From an uncultured Prevotella sp. (GTDB taxonomy: Bacteria > Bacteroidota > Bacteroidia > Bacteroidales > Bacteroidaceae), in contig CAJOFA010000014.1 of NCBI GenBank assembly GCA_905233985.1, positions 62,001-126,000 on the forward strand: a stretch of 64,000 bases of DNA, given 5' to 3'. Shown piece by piece: positions 34,606 to 43,898 of this stretch. The notes beneath the pieces are model-generated. The model had not been told where the DNA came from. It saw only the letters and a program-made list of their open reading frames with translations, and made no database searches. The position numbers and the translations under genes were made by a program. Each line of letters opens with the position of its first letter. Positions within the stretch are counted from its first letter, which is position 1.

Positions 34606-35457
34606 TCAGGATTTGTACTTGATGTGGTCGATAAGACGAATGGGAGTCTTGCCGCAATAGACGGTGATACAGCCAACGACATAGTCAGAGTCTTCCCACG
34701 CTGCGATGTCCTGCAACGTGTTTCCATCAACGATAGAGAAATATTCCACGTCAAGTCCCTCGACGGCATTGATGTCCTTGACGACCTTGTCATGCGTCTG
34801 CTGCACAGTATGCTTCTTGGCATAGGTAACACTAGCCTTCAGCGTTTTATAGATAGTCGGAGCAATAGCACGCTCATCAGGCGACAACAACGTGTTACGG
34901 GAGCTCTTGGCCAAACCGTCCTTATCACGCACAATGTCACACTCCACAATCTGCACAGGAATGTTCAGATGCTTCACCATAGCTTTCACTACAGCAATCT
35001 GCTGCCAGTCCTTCTCACCGAAATAGGCACGGTCAGGCTTGACGATATAAAACAGTCTGCTGACTACCTGACAGACGCCATTGAAATGCCCCGGACGATG
35101 AGCACCCTCCATGACCGTAGAGACGGGAGGATACTCGAACTGTCGGGTGTCGGGTGTGGGATACATCTCTTCCACCGCAGGAGCCAGCACATAGTCGGCA
35201 CCGCACTCCTCAAGCAGCTGGCAGTCAGCTTCGAGCGTACGGGGATAATTCTTCAGGTCGTTTTTATCATTAAACTGAGTGGGGTTGACAAATACCGACA
35301 CCACCGTAATCCCGTTTTCTTTCACACTACGGCGTACCAATGAGGCATGACCTTCATGCAGGGCACCCATCGTAGGCACAAGACCTACTTGACGTCCTTG
35401 TTTACGTTCATCGAACAGAGCGTTCTGAAGATCAACAATCTTAGTAAATACTTTCAT
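34606..35457 (-). CDS. panC: pantothenate synthetase
   Basis: 283 aa. It joins pantoate and beta-alanine with ATP. Motifs are [14 protein letters not shown] (HxGH nucleotide site), [22 protein letters not shown] and SSRNTLLSP. The gene is divergent from the GT5-like gene, an order that recurs in Bacteroidales. Confidence 0.97.
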   Translation of the reverse strand: MKVFTKIVDLQNALFDERKQGRQVGLVPTMGALHEGHASLVRRSVKENGITVVSVFVNPTQFNDKNDLKNYPRTLEADCQLLEECGADYVLAPAVEEMYPTPDTRQFEYPPVSTVMEGAHRPGHFNGVCQVVSRLFYIVKPDRAYFGEKDWQQIAVVKAMVKHLNIPVQIVECDIVRDKDGLAKSSRNTLLSPDERAIAPTIYKTLKASVTYAKKHTVQQTHDKVVKDINAVEGLDVEYFSIVDGNTLQDIAAWEDSDYVVGCITVYCGKTPIRLIDHIKYKS

Positions 35458-35650
35458 TTCTAAATTTTATATGATCAGATGAGTCCTTCCGCAATTTGCG
35501 AAATCGGCTGCAAAATAACAACATTTTTATCAAATAAGAAAGAAATATCGTGAAAATATGCCAAATTAGTGGCTAAAAAAACTAAAAAGCCCTACAAAAT
35601 ACCGATTTCCCAATTTTTTTTTGTACCTTTGCATATCAAAACTCATCAAC
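35458..35650. promoter_or_regulatory. divergent promoter region panC / GT5-like gene
   Basis: An AT-rich 190-bp gap. A plus-strand TACCTTTG box lies at 35624-35631 with ATG at 35651, giving a leader of about 13 nt. No clear TTTG is at the -33 position. No strong minus-strand box was identified. Confidence 0.55.
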
Positions 35651-36457
35651 ATGGCAAAGAAGATATTATTCATCAATCAGGAAATCACACCGTACGTACC
35701 CGATAGCGAGCTCTCTCTGATGGGAAAAGCACTGCCGCAGGCCATTCAAGAGAAGGGCTACGAGATTCGCACGTTCATGCCCAAATGGGGTAATATCAAT
35801 GAGCGCCGCGGTCAGTTGCACGAAGTGCAGCGTCTTTCGGGCATGAACCTCATTATCAATGACACAGACCATCCGCTGATTATCAAGGTAGCCACCATCC
35901 AGAATACACGCGTACAAGTCTATTTCATTGACAACGACGACTACTTCTCAAAACGGCAGATGATTGTCAACGAGGCTGGTGAGGATTATCCGGACAACGA
36001 TGAGCGCACCATTTTCTTTGCACGCGGTGTACTGGAGACTGTCAACAAATTGCGTTGGGCTCCTGACATCATCCATTGTCAGGGCTGGATGAGTGCTGTG
36101 ATTCCCCTATACATCAAGACAGCATACCACGAAGAACCTTCGTTCGCCAACACCAAAGTCGTTACCTCCCTGTTCCCCAAGACCCTGAACAAAGACCTCG
36201 GAGAGAACTTCAAGAAATGCCTGGAGTTCCGTGACGCCAACGCTCCGCTGCTGAAGAAATACAACGACAACTTCGACTTCGAGGAACTCGGTAAGCTCGC
36301 CATCGACTATTCAGACGGAATCATCGAGGCAAACCAGCATATCGATGAAAACCTTCTCAAATATGCCGAGGAGAAAGGACTGCCGGTGCTGAAATATGCT
36401 GGAGAGGACTTTGCTGATGCATACGAGTCGTTCTACGACCAGATATGCCAGGAATAA
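35651..36457 (+). CDS. half-length starch/glycogen synthase-like protein (GT5 N-domain only)
   Basis: 268 aa from ATG 35651; the track start at 35621 is a TTG upstream of the promoter box. It has the N-terminal GT5 Rossmann domain (KKILFINQEITPYVPDSELS, WAPDIIHCQGWMSAVIPLYI), but the C-terminal GT1-type half that binds the ADP-glucose is missing. Also the usual KVGGLADV near the N-terminus is replaced. The gene ends naturally and DUF4270 follows 30 bp later. This short form, placed between panC and a DUF4270 gene, is a recurrent Bacteroidales arrangement. Catalysis as a glycogen synthase is unlikely. Confidence 0.8.
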   Translation: MAKKILFINQEITPYVPDSELSLMGKALPQAIQEKGYEIRTFMPKWGNINERRGQLHEVQRLSGMNLIINDTDHPLIIKVATIQNTRVQVYFIDNDDYFSKRQMIVNEAGEDYPDNDERTIFFARGVLETVNKLRWAPDIIHCQGWMSAVIPLYIKTAYHEEPSFANTKVVTSLFPKTLNKDLGENFKKCLEFRDANAPLLKKYNDNFDFEELGKLAIDYSDGIIEANQHIDENLLKYAEEKGLPVLKYAGEDFADAYESFYDQICQE

Positions 36458-36487
36458 ATAAAGAAAGAATTATATTTTTAAATAGAA

Positions 36488-37915
36488 ATGAAAGCAAAAT
36501 GGATTGCAGGGATTGTGCTTACAGCACTGGCTTTCTCTGCTTGCGATGATAACACTGACGATGTAGGCGCTTCACTTACTAACAGACTTGATAAATTTCA
36601 GATTGTTACCGACACCTTTGCTGTCTCCACACGTTCCTTACTGGTGGACTCTGTGATTACACACAGCAAATATACCTATCTCGGCCGCATCAAGGACCCC
36701 GAGACAGGTGCTTACGTAACAAGCAGCTACTCGACACAGTTCATGCATCTGGAAGAAACGACAACAGTTACCTTCCCTTCCAAAGACCAGATACTAAGTG
36801 TTGAAGACGGCGAAGTCATTGCTGACTCGTGCCACCTTAATATCTATATCAACTCTTTCGTCGGCGACTCCCTTGCACCGATGAAGTTAAAAGTTTACGA
36901 GCTCAACACTCCTGTTCCGGAAGGAAAGACATACTACTCAGACTACGACCCGGAAGAAGAAGGAATTATCCGCACTGACGGCATCTGCAAAGAAAAGAGC
37001 TATACCAAGACGAATTTTCTGGTTTCCGATAGCCTTCGTCAAACCAGTAATTACATGTCTTACATCAACATTACGCTCAATGAGCCCTATACGGATAAGG
37101 AAGGTAAGACCTACAAGAATTACGGAACATACATCCTACGTAGTTTCTACGAGCATCCCGAGCGTTTCAAGAACTCTTATTCGTTCACTCATGATGTCTG
37201 CCCGGGCTTTTATTTCAAGACGACAGGCGGACTCGGTCTCATGTCAGAAGTTTACACCACGGAGCTTGTTCTCTACATCCGTTATTCCAAAAACGGAAAT
37301 AGTATAAATTCGGCAAAGGTATTTACCTCTACCGAGGAAGTCATACAGACCAACAACATCATCAATGACAAGGAGCGTATGAAGCAGTTGGCAACAGACA
37401 ATACATGTACCTACATCAAGACTCCTGCAGGCATCTTCACGGAAGTAACCATACCCGTTGATGACATCAAGAAGGGGCATGAAGCTGACAGCATCAGTTC
37501 TGCACAGATATCATTCTACTGCTATAACGATGTCAGCGAGGACGAGTTGCAATTGAATGACGCAAAGTATCTCCTGATGATACCACGCGACGATATCAAC
37601 TCATTCTTTGAAAACAAGAGTCTGCCCAACTACACCACTTCATTCATCACGACACTTAACACCTCCACGAACTCTTATACGTTCCAAAACATCACCAACC
37701 TGATTTCTCACATGAATGATTGCCGCAACCAATCTGAGAACTGGAACAAGGTTGTGCTTGTACCTGTGGAGGCTACGCTGAGTAATACGACAAACTCTAC
37801 CGACTTCAGAAAAGTATCGAACCTAATGTCGCTTACCAGCAGCAAACTGATAGGAGGAAGTGCCAATCCACATGCTCCCGTCACGATTAATGTCATTTAC
37901 AACCAGTTTAAATAA
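36488..37915 (+). CDS. DUF4270-family lipoprotein
   Basis: 475 aa with signal peptide and lipobox FSAC, followed by DDNTDD, an acidic export-type signal that predicts display outside the cell. The body is beta-rich (for example YTYLGRIKDPETGAYVTSSY, LIGGSANPHAPVTINVIYN) and matches DUF4270 in order and length. Function unknown. It lies in one run with the GT5-like gene. Confidence 0.82.
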   Translation: MKAKWIAGIVLTALAFSACDDNTDDVGASLTNRLDKFQIVTDTFAVSTRSLLVDSVITHSKYTYLGRIKDPETGAYVTSSYSTQFMHLEETTTVTFPSKDQILSVEDGEVIADSCHLNIYINSFVGDSLAPMKLKVYELNTPVPEGKTYYSDYDPEEEGIIRTDGICKEKSYTKTNFLVSDSLRQTSNYMSYINITLNEPYTDKEGKTYKNYGTYILRSFYEHPERFKNSYSFTHDVCPGFYFKTTGGLGLMSEVYTTELVLYIRYSKNGNSINSAKVFTSTEEVIQTNNIINDKERMKQLATDNTCTYIKTPAGIFTEVTIPVDDIKKGHEADSISSAQISFYCYNDVSEDELQLNDAKYLLMIPRDDINSFFENKSLPNYTTSFITTLNTSTNSYTFQNITNLISHMNDCRNQSENWNKVVLVPVEATLSNTTNSTDFRKVSNLMSLTSSKLIGGSANPHAPVTINVIYNQFK

Positions 37916-37933
37916 AATGTGACATACATCATC

Positions 37934-38062
37934 ATGGCTGACGGATTTCTTGAAACTCACCAACAGGAATACGAAAAACGCAAGGCTGCGTGGCTACGCA
38001 AAAAGCGTCACTTGCCCCAGAGCGTTAAAAGCCTACAACGTCCTGATGACGAATCATTATAA
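37934..38062 (+). CDS. 42-aa basic microprotein upstream of glyA
   Basis: ATG 37934 to TAA 38060-38062, missed by the ORF track. The product MADGFLETHQQEYEKRKAAW... is highly charged with a Lys/Arg-rich centre (RKKRHLP) and an acidic end (RPDDESL). I recall similar 40-45-aa ORFs before glyA in Bacteroides, which supports it as real, but that is memory rather than a search. No signal peptide. Possible RNA- or ribosome-binding role is only a guess from charge. Confidence 0.65.
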   Translation: MADGFLETHQQEYEKRKAAWLRKKRHLPQSVKSLQRPDDESL

Positions 38063-38101
38063 TATATAATAGGTATATACCCACAAAATTAATATAGACA
38101 G

Positions 38102-39382
38102 ATGAAAAGAGACAACGAGATTTTCGAACTCATCGAGAAAGAACATCAGCGTCAGCTGAAAGGTATTGAACTCATCGCCAGCGAGAACTTCGTGAGCGAT
38201 CAGGTGATGGAAGCTATGGGTTCCTACCTGACCAACAAATACGCAGAGGGTTATCCTGGCAAGCGCTACTATGGCGGCTGCCAAGTGGTTGACCAAGTAG
38301 AGCAACTGGCCATCGACCGTGTGTGCAAACTCTTTGGAGCTGAGTATGCTAACGTACAGCCACACTCCGGTGCACAGGCCAATGCAGCCGTGTTACTCGC
38401 CGTACTGAAGCCCGGTGACACCTTCATGGGTCTGAACCTTGCTCATGGCGGACACCTCTCACATGGTTCTGCCGTCAACACCAGTGGTATCCTCTATAAG
38501 GCCATTGGTTACGACCTCAACCCCGAGACGGGACGTGTGGACTATGACCAGATGGAAGCCCTTGCACTGGAACACAAGCCCAAACTGATTATTGGTGGTG
38601 GCTCTGCCTACAGCCGCGAATGGGACTACAAGCGTATGCGTGAGATTGCCGATAAGGTTGGCGCCCTACTGATGATAGACATGGCACATCCCGCCGGACT
38701 TATTGCTGCCGGACTCTTGGAGAATCCCGTGAAGTATGCCCATATTGTCACTTCCACTACCCACAAGACTTTGCGTGGCCCGCGTGGTGGTATCATCCTT
38801 TTAGGCAAGGATTTCGACAACCCCTGGGGACTCAAGACTCCGAAAGGCGAAATCAAGAAGATGTCAGCCCTGCTCAATTCTGCTGTCTTCCCCGGTCAGC
38901 AGGGTGGTCCGTTAGAGCATGTCATCGCAGCTAAGGCTGTTGCCTTCGGTGAAGCACTACAACCCGAGTTCAAGGAATGGGCTGCACAGGTACAGAAGAA
39001 TGCTAAGGTGCTGGCTGACGAGCTTATCAAGCGTGGTTTCACCATTGTCAGCGGTGGTACTGACAACCACTCCATGCTCGTTGACCTGCGTTCAAAATAT
39101 CCCGACCTCACGGGTAAGGTGGCGGAGAATGCCCTCGTAGCTGCTGACATCACAGTAAACAAGAATATGGTTCCGTTTGACTCACGCTCTGCATTCCAGA
39201 CCAGCGGTATTCGCTTAGGTACACCCGCCATCACGACACGCGGTGCCAAGGAAGACCTCATGATTGAGATAGCGGCCCTCATTGAGGAAGTGCTGAACGA
39301 TCCGACGAATGAGGAGGTTATCGCTTCTGTGCGTCAGCGTGTGAATAACCGCATGAAGGATTATCCGCTGTTCGCCTACTAA
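38102..39382 (+). CDS. glyA: serine hydroxymethyltransferase
   Basis: 426 aa PLP enzyme that converts serine and tetrahydrofolate to glycine and 5,10-methylene-THF. The PLP lysine is in [14 protein letters not shown], and [19 protein letters not shown] and [16 protein letters not shown] are family signatures. It has full length with no oddities. A long hairpin follows at 39411-39455. Confidence 0.98.
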   Translation: MKRDNEIFELIEKEHQRQLKGIELIASENFVSDQVMEAMGSYLTNKYAEGYPGKRYYGGCQVVDQVEQLAIDRVCKLFGAEYANVQPHSGAQANAAVLLAVLKPGDTFMGLNLAHGGHLSHGSAVNTSGILYKAIGYDLNPETGRVDYDQMEALALEHKPKLIIGGGSAYSREWDYKRMREIADKVGALLMIDMAHPAGLIAAGLLENPVKYAHIVTSTTHKTLRGPRGGIILLGKDFDNPWGLKTPKGEIKKMSALLNSAVFPGQQGGPLEHVIAAKAVAFGEALQPEFKEWAAQVQKNAKVLADELIKRGFTIVSGGTDNHSMLVDLRSKYPDLTGKVAENALVAADITVNKNMVPFDSRSAFQTSGIRLGTPAITTRGAKEDLMIEIAALIEEVLNDPTNEEVIASVRQRVNNRMKDYPLFAY

Positions 39383-39410
39383 GCGAAAATCATCAAACGA
39401 TACGATAGTT

Positions 39411-39455
39411 TTTCTGCCTGTAAGGGTACACGTGATTGTACCTTTGCAGGCAGAA
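39411..39455. terminator. long hairpin between glyA and the AlaX-like gene
   Basis: TTTCTGCCTGTAAGGGTAC pairs with GTACCTTTGCAGGCAGAAA, 19 bp with two G-T type mismatches and an 8-nt loop. It lies between convergent genes. The right arm contains a TACCTTTG box, so the hairpin may incorporate an old promoter. Confidence 0.7.
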
Positions 39456-39466
39456 ATCGTAATAAA

Positions 39467-39922
39467 TCAGACAATCTTGAAACGTACTCGGAAGGAATGT
39501 TCGTGCTCGTCCCAATTGGTGCCGAGCATCTCAAAACGACCTATCTGTGACGTGGAACGTACGTGCTTGCCGATACAGGGACAGACGTCATAGTCGCCGA
39601 TGCGCACCAGACGAATCGTGTCACTTACATCTTCCGGCAGACGGTCAGCCGACACATCGTCAGGCAAATCATCTATTGAGACAAACTCGTAGGTGACGGG
39701 CAGGTCTTCGTCTATCAGCTCGTTCATGCGACGTTCTATCTCTTTCTCTTCCTGACGGGTGGGTTTCTGCTCAAGACAGAAACTCATTTTGCTTTTCTTC
39801 CGCTCAATGTGTGCATTAAAAGAGCGCTCGCAACCGAAGATGCGTATCATCGTCTGGTTGAGTAAGTGCTCCGCCGTATGTGCCGGTGGGAACTCGTCCT
39901 TGTTGTGGTCGTTCAATATCAT
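39467..39922 (-). CDS. alanyl-tRNA editing protein, AlaX-like
   Basis: 151 aa stand-alone editing domain related to the second additional domain of Ala/Thr-tRNA synthetases. The zinc ligands are visible as HTAEHLL (HxxxH) and CPCIGKHV (CxxxH). It would hydrolyse mischarged Ser- or Gly-tRNA(Ala) in trans. It ends close to the glyA hairpin and is followed upstream by the GH13 gene with 25 bp between, so they may be one transcript. Confidence 0.88.
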   Translation of the reverse strand: MILNDHNKDEFPPAHTAEHLLNQTMIRIFGCERSFNAHIERKKSKMSFCLEQKPTRQEEKEIERRMNELIDEDLPVTYEFVSIDDLPDDVSADRLPEDVSDTIRLVRIGDYDVCPCIGKHVRSTSQIGRFEMLGTNWDEHEHSFRVRFKIV

Positions 39923-39947
39923 GAATGGATAGGCTTCAAAAGTTATA

Positions 39948-41600
39948 TTACGACAGTTTTATCTTTAACACAGATGCACCACGCGCTGCGAGTTGCAGAG
40001 CCACGCAACCATCACGCTGCAATAGCAGGCTCTGTTTCCCGCCGTTGAGCAGGTCGGTGGCGGTATATTTCTTCTCCTTAATGCCCAGGAAATCGAAAGC
40101 ATGGGCAGGGATGTTCACGCCAATACTCACAGGACGGTCGTCGAAGTTGACAGCTACAAGCAGTAACTCCCCGGCAGCCCTACGCAAAAAGACATATTGA
40201 CGATCCAGATGGCTATTCACATACATCAGGTCGAAGAATACGCCATCAGTAACAGCCTTTTCCTTACGGGCAAGGTTGAGCACTTTCTTGTGAATATCAT
40301 AGAGTTGCTGTTCCTCGTCCGTCAAATTCTTCCAAGCCGCACGGCAGATGGTATCGACACTCCAGTAGTCGAAGATGGTGGTTCGTCCGTCGTTTCCGCT
40401 GAAGCCTTCCATGTCCATACCCTTTTCGCCGTATTCCTCACCGAAGTAAAGCATAAAAGGATTCTGCTGCATCAACACCGATGCCACCATACCTGGCACG
40501 CCCTTTTGTCCGCTGGCTGCGAAGAAATCGCTTGCCACACGCTGCTCGTCATGGTTCTCGAGGAAATAGAGCATGTGCTCACGGATATCGTCTGTCTGCT
40601 GCCAAGCACTACTGATAGCCGAGGCGGATGCCTGATGGCAGATGACGGCACGCATCGTGTCGTACATACCCACCTTGTCGTACAGGTAGTCGAAGCCGCT
40701 GGCAATATAATGACGGTATTCAGCAGGGTTATACACCTCACCGATGAACTGCACATGGGGATATTGTTTCTTGACCTTGGCCGTAGCATATGCCCAGAAC
40801 TCCGCAGGTACCATCTCTGCCATGTCACAACGGAAAGCATCAATGTTCTTCGATGCCCAGAAGAGAAGAATGGCAGTCATCTTCTTCCAGGTGTTAGGAA
40901 TGGGGTCGAAATAACCCACCCGACCGGCATAATAGTCAACACCGTAGTTCAGCTTGACGGTTTCATACCAGTCATTGCGTCCAGGGGCATTATTGAACAG
41001 GTCATTACCCGTAGCTTTGGCAGGTTCCTCCTGATATGGTTCCTCCTCCCCATGATAAAGGTCAAAGTATGGTGTGAAGCGTTCGCCAGGGCAGTAATAA
41101 AAATTGTTCTGCGGCGAGAAGCCCATCTGTGGATCATCCCCCTGACCTAAGTCTTTTACGCCCTTGGGCTTGCAAATACTGTGGTATTCACGTGCCACAT
41201 GGTTGGGAACAAAATCAATAATCATCTTCAGCCCTGCCTTGTGCGTGCGCTCCACCAACTGTTCGAACTCTTCCATACGCTGTTCTACATGGACAGCCAA
41301 ATCAGGGTCAATGTCATAGTAGTCGGTAATAGCATAAGGGGAACCTGCCCTACCCTTGACAATGGCAGGATGATTGACAGGAATACCGTATTGGCTATAA
41401 TCGGTCTGCGTGGCATGACGGATAACACCCGTAAACCAAACATGAGTAGCACCCAACGTACTGATTTGCTTGAGTACAGCGGGCGTAAAATCATTCAGCT
41501 TACCACAACCGTTTTCGGCAATCGTACCGTTCTCCTGACGAGACGTGTTGCGATTGCCGAAAAGACGGGGAAGAACTTGATAAATAATGAATTTATCCAT
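39948..41600 (-). CDS. GH13 alpha-amylase family glycoside hydrolase
   Basis: 550 aa without a signal peptide, so probably cytoplasmic. The TIM-barrel motifs are present: MIIDFVPNH (region I), FRCDMAEM (nucleophile Asp), FIGEVYNP (acid Glu) and FLENHDEQR (third acid Asp). A C-terminal beta domain follows. It likely acts on intracellular alpha-glucans or maltodextrins; exact specificity is not readable. A short TGTTGA/GGTTGA repeat separates it from fabD. Confidence 0.92.
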   Translation of the reverse strand: MDKFIIYQVLPRLFGNRNTSRQENGTIAENGCGKLNDFTPAVLKQISTLGATHVWFTGVIRHATQTDYSQYGIPVNHPAIVKGRAGSPYAITDYYDIDPDLAVHVEQRMEEFEQLVERTHKAGLKMIIDFVPNHVAREYHSICKPKGVKDLGQGDDPQMGFSPQNNFYYCPGERFTPYFDLYHGEEEPYQEEPAKATGNDLFNNAPGRNDWYETVKLNYGVDYYAGRVGYFDPIPNTWKKMTAILLFWASKNIDAFRCDMAEMVPAEFWAYATAKVKKQYPHVQFIGEVYNPAEYRHYIASGFDYLYDKVGMYDTMRAVICHQASASAISSAWQQTDDIREHMLYFLENHDEQRVASDFFAASGQKGVPGMVASVLMQQNPFMLYFGEEYGEKGMDMEGFSGNDGRTTIFDYWSVDTICRAAWKNLTDEEQQLYDIHKKVLNLARKEKAVTDGVFFDLMYVNSHLDRQYVFLRRAAGELLLVAVNFDDRPVSIGVNIPAHAFDFLGIKEKKYTATDLLNGGKQSLLLQRDGCVALQLAARGASVLKIKLS

Positions 41601-41633
41601 GGAGTGTTGAGGGTTGAAGGGAAGCTTTAACCC

Positions 41634-42521
41634 TTATTCGATGCCGTGGGCACTCACTTCCTTATTGATTTTGGCAATCATGCCCTGCAGCGCCTTGCCG
41701 GGACCACACTCGGTAAAGTCATCGGCACCATCGGCAATCATGTTCTGCACACACTGGGTCCAGCGTACTGAACTGGTGAGCTGAGCGATGAGGTTAGCCT
41801 TAATTTCAGCAGGGTCAGTATGAGGCTTGCCATCTACATTCTGATAGACAGGACACTTCGGAGTTTTGATTTCCGTCTTCTCGATGGCGGCTTGCAACTC
41901 ATCCTTCGCAGGCTGCATCAGCGGGGAATGGAATGCACCACCCACCTTCAGCGGCAGAGCACGCTTGGCACCTGCGGCTTTCAGTTGCTCACATGCCTCA
42001 TTAATTGCCTCCACATTACCACTGATGACTAGCTGTCCGGGGTTGTTGTAGTTGGCACAAACCACTACATTACCCTCACGATTGATGTTGGCACAAATCT
42101 GTTCTACCTGCTCATCGGGCAGACCGATGATGGCTGCCATCGTAGAGGGAGCAGCCTCGCAAGCCTTCTGCATGGCCATAGCACGTGCATAGACCAGTTT
42201 CAAACCATCCTCAAACGACAAGGCTCCTGCAGCTACAAGGGCAGAGAATTCACCCAGGGAGTGACCAGCAGTCATAGCAGGCTGAAAAGCATCACCCATG
42301 CAGATGGCAGAGATGACAGAATGAAGGAACACGGCAGGCTGAGTAACCTTGGTTTGCTTCAAGTCCTCGTCCGTTCCTTCGAACATAATATCCGTGATAC
42401 GATAGCCAAGAATGTCATTGGCTTTTTCAAAAAGTTCTTTTGCTGTTGTGTTGTTGTCATAAAGGTCTTTGCCCATTCCTACGAACTGGGCACCCTGACC
42501 AGGGAATACAAATGCTTTCAT
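41634..42521 (-). CDS. fabD: malonyl-CoA:ACP transacylase
   Basis: 295 aa. It loads malonyl on ACP for fatty acid synthesis. It has FPGQGAQFVGMG, the nucleophile motif AGHSLGEFSAL and the His in GGAFHSPLM. It is downstream of the REC-histidine kinase gene (33 bp gap) and probably co-transcribed with it. Confidence 0.97.
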   Translation of the reverse strand: MKAFVFPGQGAQFVGMGKDLYDNNTTAKELFEKANDILGYRITDIMFEGTDEDLKQTKVTQPAVFLHSVISAICMGDAFQPAMTAGHSLGEFSALVAAGALSFEDGLKLVYARAMAMQKACEAAPSTMAAIIGLPDEQVEQICANINREGNVVVCANYNNPGQLVISGNVEAINEACEQLKAAGAKRALPLKVGGAFHSPLMQPAKDELQAAIEKTEIKTPKCPVYQNVDGKPHTDPAEIKANLIAQLTSSVRWTQCVQNMIADGADDFTECGPGKALQGMIAKINKEVSAHGIE

Positions 42522-42554
42522 CTTTTTTTTTCGATTAAATTCTCTCTTTACAAT

Positions 42555-43703
42555 TTATTCTTCAACCTTCAATGGTATGTTGAAACTGAACGTTGAACCC
42601 TCACCAAGAACAGACTCTACCATAGCATCACCTCCGTTCTTGCGGGCAAAGTCCTGACAGAGCTGAAGTCCAAGTCCAGAGCCTTCCTCACCGCCTGTAC
42701 CATACGTTGTCTCACCTTTATGGAAAATCGTATCAATACGATCCGGGGCAATACCAACACCATGGTCACGTACGCAGATACGGGCAAAGTCGCCTTCTCT
42801 CTTGTAGAACACCTCAATGTCCTTACCTTCGGGGGTGAACTTAATAGCATTGGAAATAAAGTTACGGATAACGGTTTTAACCATATCGTTATCGGCACGG
42901 ACAACCAGTTTCTCGTCAGATGGAATGTACTTCAGGTTGATCTTCTTCATCTCAGCAATCATCGTGAAGATGTCCACAACACCTGGTACAACCTCAGCCA
43001 AGTCAAAGTCCTGATAAACGACGTTCATACGTCCAGTCTGACTCTTTGTCCACTTCAGCAGATTATCCAGCAGGTCATGTGCTTCCTCCGTCTCACGATT
43101 GGCCTTGTCAAGCAACTCAAAGATTTCCGGACCAACCATTTCTGGCGAAACGACGCTGACAGCCAAATTCAGCACCATGCGGATACTGGCCATCGGTGAA
43201 CGCAGGTCATGCGCAATAACGGAGTACATCTTATCACGATTGGAGATGGTACGACGCAAATCCTCGTTCTGCTGCACAATGATGCGCTTGGCAGCCACAA
43301 GGGTAATCTGCTGTACGACACGCATCACCAGCTCTTCCTTGTTGAACGGCTTGGTCAGGAAGTCATTAGCTCCAACCTGGAAACCATGTACCAAGTCACT
43401 CGGGTTGTTCAATGCCGTCAGGAAGATAATAGGGATCTCGAGTGTCTCAGGGTCTTTCTTCAGAATGACTGCCGTGTCAAAGCCTGAAATATCAGGCATC
43501 ATCACGTCAAGCAAAATAAGGTCCGGGTGTTCCTTCTTAGCCATTTCAATGCAGGCATTTCCGCAATTTGCAGTACAGACCTGAAACTTCTCGTTGGTCA
43601 ATAATATCTTCAGTAACAATACGTTACTTACTACATCGTCAACGATGAGGATTTTGTAATCGCTACGATTTATTTTAGACTCTAAACTACCACCGAAATC
43701 CAT
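42555..43703 (-). CDS. receiver-histidine kinase hybrid (REC-HisKA-HATPase)
   Basis: 382 aa soluble protein. Residues about 15-135 are a receiver domain with phospho-Asp in LILLDVMMPD, and about 155-220 are HisKA with IAHDLRSPM. Residues about 260-380 are the ATPase with N box IRNFISNAIKFT, G1 VRDHGVGI and G2 GSGLGLQL. There is no membrane segment or sensor domain, so input probably comes through phosphorylation of the receiver. The target is not evident. It is transcribed with fabD from a TATCTTTG promoter at 43732-43739. Confidence 0.93.
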   Translation of the reverse strand: MDFGGSLESKINRSDYKILIVDDVVSNVLLLKILLTNEKFQVCTANCGNACIEMAKKEHPDLILLDVMMPDISGFDTAVILKKDPETLEIPIIFLTALNNPSDLVHGFQVGANDFLTKPFNKEELVMRVVQQITLVAAKRIIVQQNEDLRRTISNRDKMYSVIAHDLRSPMASIRMVLNLAVSVVSPEMVGPEIFELLDKANRETEEAHDLLDNLLKWTKSQTGRMNVVYQDFDLAEVVPGVVDIFTMIAEMKKINLKYIPSDEKLVVRADNDMVKTVIRNFISNAIKFTPEGKDIEVFYKREGDFARICVRDHGVGIAPDRIDTIFHKGETTYGTGGEEGSGLGLQLCQDFARKNGGDAMVESVLGEGSTFSFNIPLKVEE

Positions 43704-43731
43704 ATATCATTCTTTGGTTTAAAATTTTCTG

Positions 43732-43763
43732 CAAAGATACGATTTAGTGAGCAAAAAACCAAA
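43732..43763 (-). promoter_or_regulatory. promoter of the REC-kinase/fabD genes
   Basis: On the minus strand TTTG (43760-43763), 20 bp, then TATCTTTG (43732-43739), about 29 bp before the start codon. Confidence 0.75.
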
Positions 43764-43838
43764 TTTTTTTTATTTTTTTCGCGCTCGGCACCGTCTCTTT
43801 ACCCCTTTGCTAATAGAAAGTGAGAACCTTTTACAAAG

Positions 43839-43884
43839 AAAAGTCCCCACTCATCACCAAAGAAGATGATAGAGGAGACCTTTC
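43839..43884 (-). terminator. imperfect hairpin after the ATP synthase operon
   Basis: The arms AAAGTCCCCACTCATCACC and GATGATAGAGGAGACCTTT pair with several mismatches around AAAGAA, 15 bp past the atpG stop, and TTTTCTTT follows on the minus strand. Confidence 0.5.
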
Positions 43885-43898
43885 ATAGATATGATACG

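Noticed and set aside
35621-35650. TTG start for the GT5-like gene
   Set aside because: It overlaps the TACCTTTG promoter box, so it cannot be in the mRNA; ATG 35651 fits the family N-terminus.
40197-41150. 317-aa plus-strand ORF over the GH13 gene
   Set aside because: Antisense shadow; the minus-strand gene has all GH13 catalytic motifs.
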